Below, one piece after another: positions 16,430 to 25,259 of a DNA stretch of 64,000 nucleotides. Position numbers and translations under genes: made by a program. Under the pieces are notes generated by a model. The model did not search any database, was not told the DNA's origin, and saw nothing but the letters and a program-made list of their open reading frames with translations. The stretch spans positions 248,001-312,000 of the forward strand of contig NZ_MXPU01000001.1 of the NCBI RefSeq assembly GCF_002204185.1, in the 5' to 3' direction. Source of the DNA: Rhizobium esperanzae (GTDB lineage Bacteria > Pseudomonadota > Alphaproteobacteria > Rhizobiales > Rhizobiaceae). The number at the start of each line of letters is the position of its first letter. Position 1 is the stretch's first letter.

Positions 16430-17760
16430 CGGATATGAAAGTCGTCCCGTTACCGGTTTCGCCGCCCGCTGCGCCAATCCCCCTGCGTCTCACAGGCGTA
16501 ACGGTCACGGGCTTCGCGATCATATTCCTGTTCTTCGGCATGGCCGGAGGCTGGGCGGCACTTGCGCCGCTGGACAGCGCCGCAGTGGCGCCGGGTGTCA
16601 TCAAAGTGGTCGGCGACCGCAAGCTTATCCAGCACCTGGAGGGCGGCATCATCGCCGATCTGAACGCCGCCGATGGCGATATTGTCAAGGCGGGCAAGGT
16701 GCTCATCCAGCTCGACAGCACGCAGGCGAGGTCGAAGCTCGATCTGGTCCAGAACCGGATCGCAACGCGCGAGGCGCTGGCCGCGCGGCTGCGCGCCGAG
16801 CGGGACGACAAGGCCGAGATCGAGTTCGATCCTGCCTTGCTGGCAAACTCGAGCAAGTCAGCAAAGGACGCCGTGGCCGCTCAGCGCGACGTCTTTGCGG
16901 CGAAGCACCACAATCTGCAGGACGAGCGGGAAATTCTCAGCCAACGCCGGCGCCAGACCCAGGAAGAGATCACCGGACTGGAGGAGCTGATCGTCACCGA
17001 GGACAAGCAGATCGAGGTATTCGAGGGTGAAACCAAGGATCTTGAAAGCCTGCTCAAGCGTGGCCTGGTCACCCGCGAGCGCGGCCTGCTGCTCACCCGG
17101 CAACAGCGGGAGGTCGAGGGCGATCGCGCGACCAATGTCGCGGCCATTGCCCGCGCCAAGAGCGCCATGGCCGAGATCGACATGCAGATCCTCAATCTCA
17201 GCACGTTGCGGCTGAACGAAGCGGTCGAAGAGCTGAGCAAGGTCGAGGCGGAACTGGTCGATCTCAGGCAGGAGGAGCGGTCCGCCAAGGACGTGCTTGC
17301 CCGCACCGATGTCGTCGCACCGGTTGACGGCATCGTCATGGACCTGAAGGTCCACACAACAGGCGGCGTCGTCAAACCCGGCGAGACCTTGATGACGGTC
17401 GTGCCGCTCGGACAGCAGCTCGTGGTCGAGGCCATGGTCCGGCCGGAGGATGTCGAGACGATCGCGCCCGGGCAGCGCGCACGCGTCAGCTTCCCGGCCT
17501 TTGCCCGCTACAACCTGCCGCCGCTCGAGGGCGTCGTCGGGATCGTCTCGGCCGACAGGATGTTGGAAGAACGCAGCGGGGCACCCTATTTCGCCGCAAC
17601 CGTGCTGATCGACAAGAGCGAACTCGCCAAGCTGGAGGGCCGCAAGCTCATGCCCGGCATGTCGAGCGAGGCGATGATCCGGACGGGCGCCCGCACCGTG
17701 CTGTCCTATCTGGCCGAGCCGATCACCCAGAACTTCCGCCGCGCAATGCGGGAAAAATAG
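16426..17760 (+). CDS. HlyD/PrtE-type type I secretion periplasmic adaptor
   Basis: The 444-residue membrane fusion protein has a short cytoplasmic tail, one transmembrane helix at about residues 22-45, and a lipoyl half-motif (KLIQHLEGGIIADLNAADGDIVKAGKVLIQLD, quoted in part). A long coiled coil runs from about 105 to 285, then come the second lipoyl half (VVAPVDGIVMDLKVHT) and a beta-barrel. It overlaps the ABC gene by ATGA, so the inner-membrane complex is translationally coupled. No outer-membrane TolC gene follows; prfC lies convergent immediately downstream. Confidence 0.93.
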   Translation: MTDMKVVPLPVSPPAAPIPLRLTGVTVTGFAIIFLFFGMAGGWAALAPLDSAAVAPGVIKVVGDRKLIQHLEGGIIADLNAADGDIVKAGKVLIQLDSTQARSKLDLVQNRIATREALAARLRAERDDKAEIEFDPALLANSSKSAKDAVAAQRDVFAAKHHNLQDEREILSQRRRQTQEEITGLEELIVTEDKQIEVFEGETKDLESLLKRGLVTRERGLLLTRQQREVEGDRATNVAAIARAKSAMAEIDMQILNLSTLRLNEAVEELSKVEAELVDLRQEERSAKDVLARTDVVAPVDGIVMDLKVHTTGGVVKPGETLMTVVPLGQQLVVEAMVRPEDVETIAPGQRARVSFPAFARYNLPPLEGVVGIVSADRMLEERSGAPYFAATVLIDKSELAKLEGRKLMPGMSSEAMIRTGARTVLSYLAEPITQNFRRAMREK

Positions 17761-17771
17761 CCGCGAGCTAG

Positions 17772-17795
17772 ATCACGCCGCCTTGGCGGCGTGAT
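17772..17795. terminator. Bidirectional hairpin overlapping the end of prfC
   Basis: ATCACGCCGCC (17772-17782) and GGCGGCGTGAT (17785-17795) are a perfect inverted repeat. It spans the prfC stop codon and its last codons (AAKAA), 12 bases after the adaptor stop. It can act on both convergent transcripts. Confidence 0.6.
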
Positions 17796-19356
17796 ATTCC
17801 TTGATGGCGACCATCTTGATTGCCGGGTAACGCTCGGCCTCGTAACGCAGCGAGAAGGCGTCCTGGGCGAGGAAGACGGGATCGCCGTCGAGATCGCGGG
17901 CGATATCGCCGCGTTTGACGGTGAGGAATTTGTCGAGATCGGCCGGCTGATCGGCCGAAATCCAGCGGCACACGGAGAAACGCGACATTTCGAAGGAGAC
18001 CGGCAGGCCGTATTCGGCCATCAGCCGTTCCTTCAGGACGTCGAGCTGCAGGGCGCCGACGACGCCGACGATCGCCGGTGAACCGTCTTCCGGCGAAAAC
18101 AGCTGGACGACGCCTTCCTCGGCCATCTGCTGCAGGGCTTCCTTGAGCTTCTTCGCCTTCATCGCATCTTCGAGGCGCACGCGGCGCAGGATCTCGGGCG
18201 AGAAATTCGGCACGCCCTGGAAGACCAGCGATTCACCTTCGGTCAGCGTATCGCCGATGCGCAGCGTCCCGTGATTGGGAATGCCGACGACATCACCGGC
18301 ATAGGCGGTGTCGGCCAGCTGGCGCTGCGAGGCGAAGAAGAATTGCGGTGCCGTCAGGCCGAGCTGCTTGCCGGTGCGGGCGAGCCTCGCCTTCATGCCA
18401 CGTTCGAGCTTGCCGGAGCAGATGCGCGCAAAGGCGATGCGGTCGCGGTGGTTGGGATCCATGTTGGCCTGGATCTTGAAGACGAAGGCCGTCATCTTGT
18501 CATCGGTCGCATGAACCGTCCTGGTATCGGCGACCTGGTCACGCGGCGGCGGGGCGAATTCGCCGAGCGCGTTAATCAGATCGCGCACGCCGAAATTGCG
18601 CAGCGCCGAGCCGAAGAACACCGGCGTCATATGGCCTTCGAGGAAGGAGTCGCGATCGAAGGGGCGGCAGGCCTCGATGGCGAGCTCGGTCTCGTCGATG
18701 AAGGCCTGGCGTTCGTTTTCCGGCAGCCGGCCGGCAACGGCCTGCGGGCCGTTAACCGGCGTCGTCTCGACTTCGGTATCGGAACCGCGGGCGGTGCTGT
18801 TGGCGAGATGGTAGGAGCCGCAGAAGGTCTTCGAGCGGCCGATCGGCCAGGTGATCGGCGCAGTATCCAGCGCCAGCTTCTCTTCGACCTCGTCGAGGAT
18901 CTCGAAGGGGTCACGGCTTTCGCGGTCCATCTTGTTGATGAAGGTGATGATCGGGATATCGCGCATGCGGCAGACTTCGAAGAGCTTCAGCGTGCGCGGC
19001 TCGATGCCCTTGGCGGCGTCGATGACCATGACCGCGGCGTCGACGGCGGTCAGCGTGCGATAGGTGTCGTCGGCAAAATCCTCGTGACCCGGCGTGTCGA
19101 GGATGTTGAAGACATTGTCGTTATATTCGAAGGTCATCACCGAGGTGACGACGGAGATGCCGCGCTCGCGCTCGATCTTCATCCAGTCGGAGCGCGTCTG
19201 CATGCGGTCCTTCTTCGCCTTGACTTCGCCGGCAAGCTGGATGGCGCCGCCGAACAGCAGCAGCTTTTCGGTGAGCGTCGTCTTACCCGCGTCCGGGTGG
19301 GCGATAATAGCGAATGTGCGGCGGCGGGAGACCGCCTCGGCGAGACTTTCGGCCAT
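17773..19356 (-). CDS. prfC: Peptide chain release factor 3
   Basis: The 527-residue translational GTPase has G1 AHPDAGKTTLTEKLL (residues 19-33), the switch II motif DTPGHEDF (about 88-95) and G4 NKMD (about 142-145). The family hallmark AGEVKAKKDRMQTRSDWMKIERERGISV follows G1. RF3 recycles RF1/RF2 from the ribosome after peptide release. The length and motif spacing match RF3 rather than EF-G. It is convergent with the T1SS adaptor and divergent from dut, with about 90 bp between starts. Confidence 0.96.
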   Translation of the reverse strand: MAESLAEAVSRRRTFAIIAHPDAGKTTLTEKLLLFGGAIQLAGEVKAKKDRMQTRSDWMKIERERGISVVTSVMTFEYNDNVFNILDTPGHEDFADDTYRTLTAVDAAVMVIDAAKGIEPRTLKLFEVCRMRDIPIITFINKMDRESRDPFEILDEVEEKLALDTAPITWPIGRSKTFCGSYHLANSTARGSDTEVETTPVNGPQAVAGRLPENERQAFIDETELAIEACRPFDRDSFLEGHMTPVFFGSALRNFGVRDLINALGEFAPPPRDQVADTRTVHATDDKMTAFVFKIQANMDPNHRDRIAFARICSGKLERGMKARLARTGKQLGLTAPQFFFASQRQLADTAYAGDVVGIPNHGTLRIGDTLTEGESLVFQGVPNFSPEILRRVRLEDAMKAKKLKEALQQMAEEGVVQLFSPEDGSPAIVGVVGALQLDVLKERLMAEYGLPVSFEMSRFSVCRWISADQPADLDKFLTVKRGDIARDLDGDPVFLAQDAFSLRYEAERYPAIKMVAIKEYHAAKAA

Positions 19357-19446
19357 GATGTGAATCCTGTGGAATTGCGGCGTATCTAACGATTAAAGCC
19401 CGGCTTTGCAATTGACCTCGGCGCTCGCGGCGCAAAGTAATGAGCC

Positions 19447-19917
19447 ATGACCATTCATCCCGACCTCAGCCCGACGCTGAACCTCATCCGCCTGGCCAAT
19501 GGCGAAGGCCTCGACCTGCCCGCCTATGAAAGTAAGGGAGCGGCCGGCATGGACCTGCGCGCCGCCGTCGATGCGGATGCGCCGCTGAAGCTGCTGCCCG
19601 GCAAGCGGGCGCTGGTGCCGACCGGCTTCATTTTCGAGATCCCCGAGGGTTTCGAAGGCCAGGTGCGACCGCGCTCCGGCCTTGCCTTCAAGCACGGCAT
19701 CACCTGCCTCAACTCACCCGGCACCGTCGACAGCGACTATCGCGGCGAAGTGAAGGTGCTGCTCGCCAATCTCGGCGAAGAAGCCTTCGTCATCGAACGC
19801 GGCATGCGCATCGCCCAGATGGTAATTGCGCCGGTCACCCAGGCACGGGTGGCCGAGATCACCGTGGCAAGCGAAACGGCACGCGGCGCCGGCGGCTTCG
19901 GCTCCACTGGAGTCTGA
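19447..19917 (+). CDS. dut: Deoxyuridine 5'-triphosphate nucleotidohydrolase
   Basis: The 156-residue trimeric dUTPase shows all five family motifs: [30 protein letters not shown] with the catalytic Asp, [10 protein letters not shown] and the C-terminal arm [10 protein letters not shown]. It hydrolyses dUTP to dUMP and pyrophosphate, keeping uracil out of DNA and feeding thymidylate synthesis. The start at 19447 gives the normal N terminus. A palindromic repeat lies between it and the acetyltransferase gene. Confidence 0.97.
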   Translation: MTIHPDLSPTLNLIRLANGEGLDLPAYESKGAAGMDLRAAVDADAPLKLLPGKRALVPTGFIFEIPEGFEGQVRPRSGLAFKHGITCLNSPGTVDSDYRGEVKVLLANLGEEAFVIERGMRIAQMVIAPVTQARVAEITVASETARGAGGFGSTGV

Positions 19918-19969
19918 ACCGTGTCGCTATCTTTAAGATTCGCTTGTCACGCTTCAGATCTTTGTTCGC

Positions 19970-20014
19970 GCATGTCTTTATCGCAAAACCGCTGCACAGT
20001 TTTGCGAGACATGC
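19970..20014. repeat. Palindromic rhizobial intergenic repeat
   Basis: The outer arms GCATGTCT (19970-19977) and AGACATGC (20007-20014) and inner arms CGCAAAAC (19982-19989) and GTTTTGCG (19999-20006) are perfect pairs around a short loop. The element lies just upstream of the acetyltransferase start and is related in layout to the element at 20991-21039. Confidence 0.75.
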
Positions 20015-20018
20015 TCTG

Positions 20019-20921
20019 ATGGCAACGGGCCTCGACCGCGCGGGCCTGGCCTTCCGGCAGGATTATTTCGGCGATCCCGCCGGCTGGGCTGCGCTTGTCC
20101 GCCTGCTCCAGGATATTTTCGGCATCGACATCGATCCGCTGCAACAGCTCGGCGGCCCCGATGCATCAAGCATGCCGTTCGGCTGGTTTGATGCCGAGGG
20201 CGAGCTTGCAGCCAATCTCTCGGCCTTTGCGCTGCCCTTCGTCCTCAACGGCCGGATCGTTCATGCCGCCGGGCTGCAATCGGGCGCGGTGCGGCCGCCA
20301 TGGCGCGGCCGTGGGCTCTATCGCGATCTGACGGCCAAGGCGCTCGACTGGTGCGAGCGGCGGGGCTTCGAAGCCGTCATCCTCTACACCGATAAACCGT
20401 CGCTCTATGAGCCTTACGGTTTTCGCGCGATGCCGCTGCACCGATATGTGGGAACGGCCCCCGCCCCCGCGATTGATGGCGCCACAGCCGCCCGGCCGCT
20501 TTTGCCGGCGAATGCAGAGGATCTCGCCCTGCTGCAAATGCTGCTGAAAGCACGCAGCCCGGTTTCGACGACGCTCTCGGTGACCGCAAATGCGGCGATG
20601 TTTCTCATCAACACGCAGCTCGATGCCGATGTCCGCATCAGCTTCCTGGAAGACTGCCAAGCCGTCATCGCCTGGAAGATGGATGGGACAGGCCGCTTCA
20701 GCCTTCTCGATGTCGTGGCAGCGGAGATCCCGTCGCTTGCCGCGATCCTCGGCGGGCTCGACATTGCCTCGGCGACCGTCGAGGTGCTCTTCCGGCCGGA
20801 CAAGCTCGGCTGGACAGGCGCGCCGCAGCCGTTTGAAGGCGGAACGACGCTGATGCTGCGCGGGCTCGGCGACGACGCTCCGCATTTTCCGGCGATGCTC
20901 TCGCCGATGGCGGATTTCTAG
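20019..20921 (+). CDS. GNAT family N-acetyltransferase (two-domain)
   Basis: The 300-residue protein has a GNAT acetyl-CoA motif VRPPWRGRGLYRDLTAKALDW at about residues 88-108, followed by GFEAVILYTDKPSLYEPYGFRAMP, the typical end of the fold. A C-terminal extension of about 150 residues could carry substrate specificity, as in Eis-like acetyltransferases. The start is set at 20019 because the upstream in-frame Met residues lie inside the palindromic repeat. The substrate is unknown. It lies convergent with an Lrp-type regulator; two more palindromic repeats fill the gap. Confidence 0.8.
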   Translation: MATGLDRAGLAFRQDYFGDPAGWAALVRLLQDIFGIDIDPLQQLGGPDASSMPFGWFDAEGELAANLSAFALPFVLNGRIVHAAGLQSGAVRPPWRGRGLYRDLTAKALDWCERRGFEAVILYTDKPSLYEPYGFRAMPLHRYVGTAPAPAIDGATAARPLLPANAEDLALLQMLLKARSPVSTTLSVTANAAMFLINTQLDADVRISFLEDCQAVIAWKMDGTGRFSLLDVVAAEIPSLAAILGGLDIASATVEVLFRPDKLGWTGAPQPFEGGTTLMLRGLGDDAPHFPAMLSPMADF

Positions 20922-20939
20922 CCCGTTCGCCGATCTAAG

Positions 20940-20973
20940 GCGCGTCGCATCAAACTTGATTCATGCAACGCGC
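20940..20973. repeat. Imperfect palindrome, first half of a composite intergenic element
   Basis: GCGCGTCGCAT (20940-20950) and ATGCAACGCGC (20963-20973) are inverted repeats with one mismatch. This element is followed at 20991 by a second palindrome; the pair resembles a composite rhizobial repeat. Confidence 0.65.
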
Positions 20974-20990
20974 TTTAGCTCTTTGTTTCT

Positions 20991-21039
20991 ATGCATGTCG
21001 TTGTCCCGGAACCGCAGCGCACTTCCGGGCGGCATGCAT
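20991..21039. repeat. Palindromic repeat next to the Lrp stop codon
   Basis: ATGCATG (20991-20997) pairs with CATGCAT (21033-21039), and CCCGGAA (21005-21011) with TTCCGGG (21023-21029). Its right edge touches the stop codon of the Lrp/AsnC gene. Arm layout and loop match the repeat at 19970-20014. Confidence 0.7.
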
Positions 21040-21503
21040 TATTTCCCACGTGACAGCGGCGGCAGGCGGCGCTTGACGGGCGAGGCTTTGATCATCGCGG
21101 TGTTGGTCTCCGCGCGTTCGGCAACCCTGTCCAGGAGACCGTCAAGTTCCGCCATCGAGCGGATGACCAGGCGGGCGATGAAGCAGTCCTCGCCGGTCAC
21201 CTTGTCGCATTCGACGATTTCGGGAATTTCCTGGATGAGGCGCTCGACGACATGCAGCTGCCCCGGCAGCGGTCGCACGCGGACGATCGCCTGCAGGGGA
21301 TAGCCGACGGCGGCAGGATCGAGATCGATGGTGAAGGCCTTGATGACGCCGCGCTCCTCCAGCCGGCGCAGACGCTCGGCGGCGCTCGGCGAGGAAAGCC
21401 CCACCTGCTGCGCCAGCTCCTTCAGCGAGATCCGGGCATTGCCGGCCAGCGCTTCGAGAATGGCCTGATCGATTTCATCCAGCGACTGGACATCGTTAGG
21501 CAT
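21039..21503 (-). CDS. Lrp/AsnC family transcriptional regulator
   Basis: The 154-residue protein has the AsnC-type HTH at the N terminus (LDEIDQAILEALAGNARISLKELAQQVGLSSPSAAERLRRLEERGVI, seen in parts at residues 8-55) and a C-terminal RAM effector domain including VIECDKVTGEDCFIARLV-like sequence at about 100-120. The start at 21503 (MPNDVQSLDEID) is chosen over far-upstream Met codons because it gives the standard family length. It is divergent from a DMT exporter gene with 112 bp between them. Lrp-type regulators commonly control a neighbouring amino-acid exporter in response to its substrate. Confidence 0.93.
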   Translation of the reverse strand: MPNDVQSLDEIDQAILEALAGNARISLKELAQQVGLSSPSAAERLRRLEERGVIKAFTIDLDPAAVGYPLQAIVRVRPLPGQLHVVERLIQEIPEIVECDKVTGEDCFIARLVIRSMAELDGLLDRVAERAETNTAMIKASPVKRRLPPLSRGK

Positions 21504-21615
21504 GGTGATGAATTTTCCTTTTATTATTAGGTCGCACCGGCGGACTGTGTTTTTATCATTATATAATTTCGGGTGTTCCCGCAATATTATCACCCCAGCA
21601 AAAACGGAGGCGATC

Positions 21616-22518
21616 ATGAGCGGCGACATCAAAAGAGGCACGGCGGAAATGACGGCAGCGATGCTGATCTCGGGGACGATCGGCTGGTTCGTCGTCATGT
21701 CGGGCCAGCCGGTCAGCGGCGTGGTTTTCTGGCGCTGCCTGTTCGGCGCGCTCACCCTGCTTGTCATCTGCGGCGCGCTCGGGCTGCTGCGGCCGGGCAT
21801 CCTCACGCTGCGCACCTTCGCCATCGCCGTCTTCGGCGGCATCGCCATCGTCGTCAACTGGCTGCTGCTCTTCGCCTCCTATTCGCATGCGACGATCTCG
21901 ATCGCCACCACCGTCTACAACACCCAGCCCTTCATGCTGCTGGTGCTCGGCGCGCTGTTTCTCGGCGAGAAGATCACCGCCGCCAAGCTGTTCTGGCTGA
22001 CGCTCGCCTTTGTCGGCATGATGGCGATCGTCCAGGCAAAACCGGGCGGAAGCGGCGATACATTCGAGAGCTACAGCCTCGGAATCCTGATGGCGCTGGG
22101 CGCGGCTTTCTTCTACGCGCTGGCAGCGCTTGCCGCGAAGTGGCTGAAGGGCACGCCGCCGCATCTGATCGCACTGATTCAGGTCGCAACCGGCATGCTG
22201 ATGCTGGCGCCGATGACGGATTTTTCGCAGTCCCCTCAGGATGCCGAAAGCTGGGCGATCCTCGTTTCCATCGGCGTCGTCCATACCGGGCTGATGTATG
22301 TGCTGCTCTACGGCGCCATCCAGCGGCTGCCGACCCATCTGACCGGGGCCTTGTCCTTCCTCTATCCGATCGCCGCAATCCTCGTCGACCGGCTGGCCTT
22401 CGGCCACGCGCTACAGCCGATGCAGATCGCAGGCGCCGCCATCATACTTTTGGCTGCCGCCGGCATGAACCTCGGCTGGACACCACGCTGGCTGCGGCCG
22501 CGGGCACTTCAAGGCTGA
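21616..22518 (+). CDS. DMT superfamily (EamA) transporter
   Basis: The 300-residue protein has ten predicted transmembrane segments arranged as two EamA repeats (about residues 15-145 and 155-285). It contains the typical VNWLLLFASYSHATISIATTVYNTQPFMLLVLGALFLGEKIT region (quoted only as a landmark, about residues 92-120). The ribosome site ACGGAGG precedes the ATG by 6 bases. Such carriers export amino acids or metabolites. Its divergent Lrp/AsnC neighbour suggests regulation by an amino acid. Confidence 0.88.
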   Translation: MSGDIKRGTAEMTAAMLISGTIGWFVVMSGQPVSGVVFWRCLFGALTLLVICGALGLLRPGILTLRTFAIAVFGGIAIVVNWLLLFASYSHATISIATTVYNTQPFMLLVLGALFLGEKITAAKLFWLTLAFVGMMAIVQAKPGGSGDTFESYSLGILMALGAAFFYALAALAAKWLKGTPPHLIALIQVATGMLMLAPMTDFSQSPQDAESWAILVSIGVVHTGLMYVLLYGAIQRLPTHLTGALSFLYPIAAILVDRLAFGHALQPMQIAGAAIILLAAAGMNLGWTPRWLRPRALQG

Positions 22519-22637
22519 CGACGGGCGGGCTGGCACGCGGCGGCAGGCATTTCTTCTGGTGATGGACCCATCAGCGCCGGCGGATTGATTGGCACGGCTC
22601 GGCGGATATAAAACAGCTGGGAAGAGGGAGCCCATCC

Positions 22638-23255
22638 ATGAGCCTTGCCGCCTTGCTTGCCTATGCCGGAGCGCTGTTCATCGCAGCCGCCATTCCCGGA
22701 CCCGGGATCACCGCGATCGTCGCGCGTGCGCTCGGCTCGAATTTCCGCGAGACCTTCTTCATGGGCCTCGGCCTGGTGCTCGGCGACATGACCTATCTCA
22801 CTGCCGTTATTCTCGGCCTTGCCTTCGTGGCGCAGACCTTCACCGAGGTCTTTATCGCCATCAAGATCGCCGGCGCCCTCTATCTCGGCTACATCGCCTG
22901 GAAACTCTGGACGGCGGGGCTGCTGCCGCAGGACATCGCGGCGAAGAAATCCAGCAATATCGGCCTATCCTTCCTTTCCGGTCTGCTGGTGACGCTCGGC
23001 AATCCGAAGACGATGCTGTTTTATGTCGCGCTGGCGCCGACGCTGATCGATATCGGCAATATCGGTTTGCGCGACTATGCGCTGCTGCTCGCCGTCACCT
23101 TCGTCGTGCTGATATCAGTGCTGGTGCCCTATATGCTGCTGGCCTCGCGGGCACGCACGATGCTGAAACAGCCGCGCGCCCTGCAGGCGCTGAACCGGGT
23201 TGCGGCCGGCATTCTGGCCGGCACGGCCGCCTTCATCGCCACGCGGGCGGCCTGA
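22638..23255 (+). CDS. LysE family translocator
   Basis: The 205-residue membrane protein has about six hydrophobic segments. The LysE/RhtB signature region AAIPGPGITAIVARALGSNFRETFFMGLG begins near residue 17, with GDMTYL after it, and a conserved SGLLVTLGNPKTMLFY stretch occurs near residue 115. Family members export basic or other amino acids and related metabolites. It is on the same strand as the preceding DMT exporter, 119 bp downstream, possibly another target of the Lrp regulator. Substrate unknown. Confidence 0.9.
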   Translation: MSLAALLAYAGALFIAAAIPGPGITAIVARALGSNFRETFFMGLGLVLGDMTYLTAVILGLAFVAQTFTEVFIAIKIAGALYLGYIAWKLWTAGLLPQDIAAKKSSNIGLSFLSGLLVTLGNPKTMLFYVALAPTLIDIGNIGLRDYALLLAVTFVVLISVLVPYMLLASRARTMLKQPRALQALNRVAAGILAGTAAFIATRAA

Positions 23256-23400
23256 AATAAACATCCGCAAGGAAACGGTTTTCAAAGCTTATTTTCTCTC
23301 CCGTCCGCGCGCCGGAAGCGAACGCGCTCTGGCCTCCTGCGGCCTTTGACCCTATTCTCCTCCTCGATTTCAGAAACGGAATTTCAAGGGAGAGCACACC

Positions 23401-24363
<963 letters not shown>

Positions 24364-24414
24364 GGTAAGGCTTTATCTCCCGGTTTCCCATTCTTAATCC
24401 CCGCGGGAATATTG

Positions 24415-24432
24415 GGGGCGCTGCGGCGCCCC
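24415..24432 (+). terminator. Possible terminator downstream of cysK
   Basis: GGGGCGC (24415-24421) and GCGCCCC (24426-24432) form a 7-bp stem with a TGCG loop. Only a short mixed T-rich stretch follows, so the terminator call is tentative. Confidence 0.45.
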
Positions 24433-24579
24433 TAGCTCTTGCTGATGTGATCCGCTGGGGTGAACTTAAAATTGGATAAAACTTGGGGGCAAAGTCACGG
24501 TCTATACTGTTAAGCGGGGATTTGCGTTCATCCTTATCGGATCGATGAAAGCTAAGTGCACTGGTGTGAGAAGGAAAGA

Positions 24580-25041
24580 ATGCTGAACGCGCAGGCGCGA
24601 TTATTATGTACAGCGGTTTTGGTTCTATCGGCTATTGGTCTGCGGCAGACTGCGGCAATGGCGCCGTGTCCTAGCCAGAAAGAACTGCTTGCGAAGGCAG
24701 AGATCGTCGTGGAGGCGAGGGTCAGATCACTCTCCATCAGCCCTTCTGGTTTGATAACGACCGACAAAGATTTCCCAGGGCAGCTGGTAAGAGCAGAGTT
24801 GGAGATCAAGAAGGTCGTCAAAGGAAAGTTCGCTGCAAAGGAGGCGATAGTGTACGGCATCCCATTTCCTCCCGGGCCGTTCACTGAGTTGACTACCATG
24901 GCACTAATCTACGGGTACGAGGGCCATGACACATTCGAGTGGGAACTTTCGCAGGCCGACATGGACCATGGTATGGGGTGGTTCAGGATCAATGACTGCA
25001 TCTATCACAAATTCCCCGAATTAGACGTCGGCCCCCGCTGA
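24580..25041 (+). CDS. Hypothetical exported protein, atypical composition
   Basis: The 153-residue protein starts at 24580, preceded by GAAGGAAAG. The first 29 residues form a signal peptide (RLLCTAVLVLSAIGL core; cleavage near TAAMA). The mature part begins with APCPSQKELLAKAEIVVEARVRS and contains two further Cys. Its general pattern, a small beta-rich periplasmic domain with ELEIKKVVKGKF, resembles other small secreted proteins in which a vpGk-like binding strand recurs, but I do not recognise the family. Codon use and GC content are lower than in neighbours, and an IS5-type transposase remnant lies directly downstream, so acquisition by transfer is likely. Confidence 0.65.
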   Translation: MLNAQARLLCTAVLVLSAIGLRQTAAMAPCPSQKELLAKAEIVVEARVRSLSISPSGLITTDKDFPGQLVRAELEIKKVVKGKFAAKEAIVYGIPFPPGPFTELTTMALIYGYEGHDTFEWELSQADMDHGMGWFRINDCIYHKFPELDVGPR

Positions 25042-25099
25042 CGAAGGTGACCCGCCCTGCATTTACGCAGAGCTAGTTGCAGACGTTCGTCCCATCGAA

Positions 25100-25230
25100 T
25101 TCGGTCTAGACCGAAATTTGTCGTTGATTGAAAGCATGACTTGTTCCCGATGTCGCGCGAGCAGGGCATTGCTGTCATAGGCTTTATCGCCGAGCGCCGC
25201 CGTGCCCACCTGACCAACGAGAAGAGCAGG
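25100..25230 (-). pseudogene. IS5-family transposase remnant
   Basis: Reading the minus strand from about 25224 gives LLVGQVGTAALGDKAYDSNALLA. The GDKAYD core around one of the catalytic aspartates is a hallmark of IS5-type DDE transposases. Similarity fades into frameshifted sequence on both sides (FSLV upstream; the NDKF segment downstream), and no full-length transposase or terminal inverted repeats are visible. It is a short dead fragment of an insertion element. Confidence 0.65.
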
Positions 25231-25259
25231 ACGTCAGCGCGCCCGCGGTCCTCATCTCG

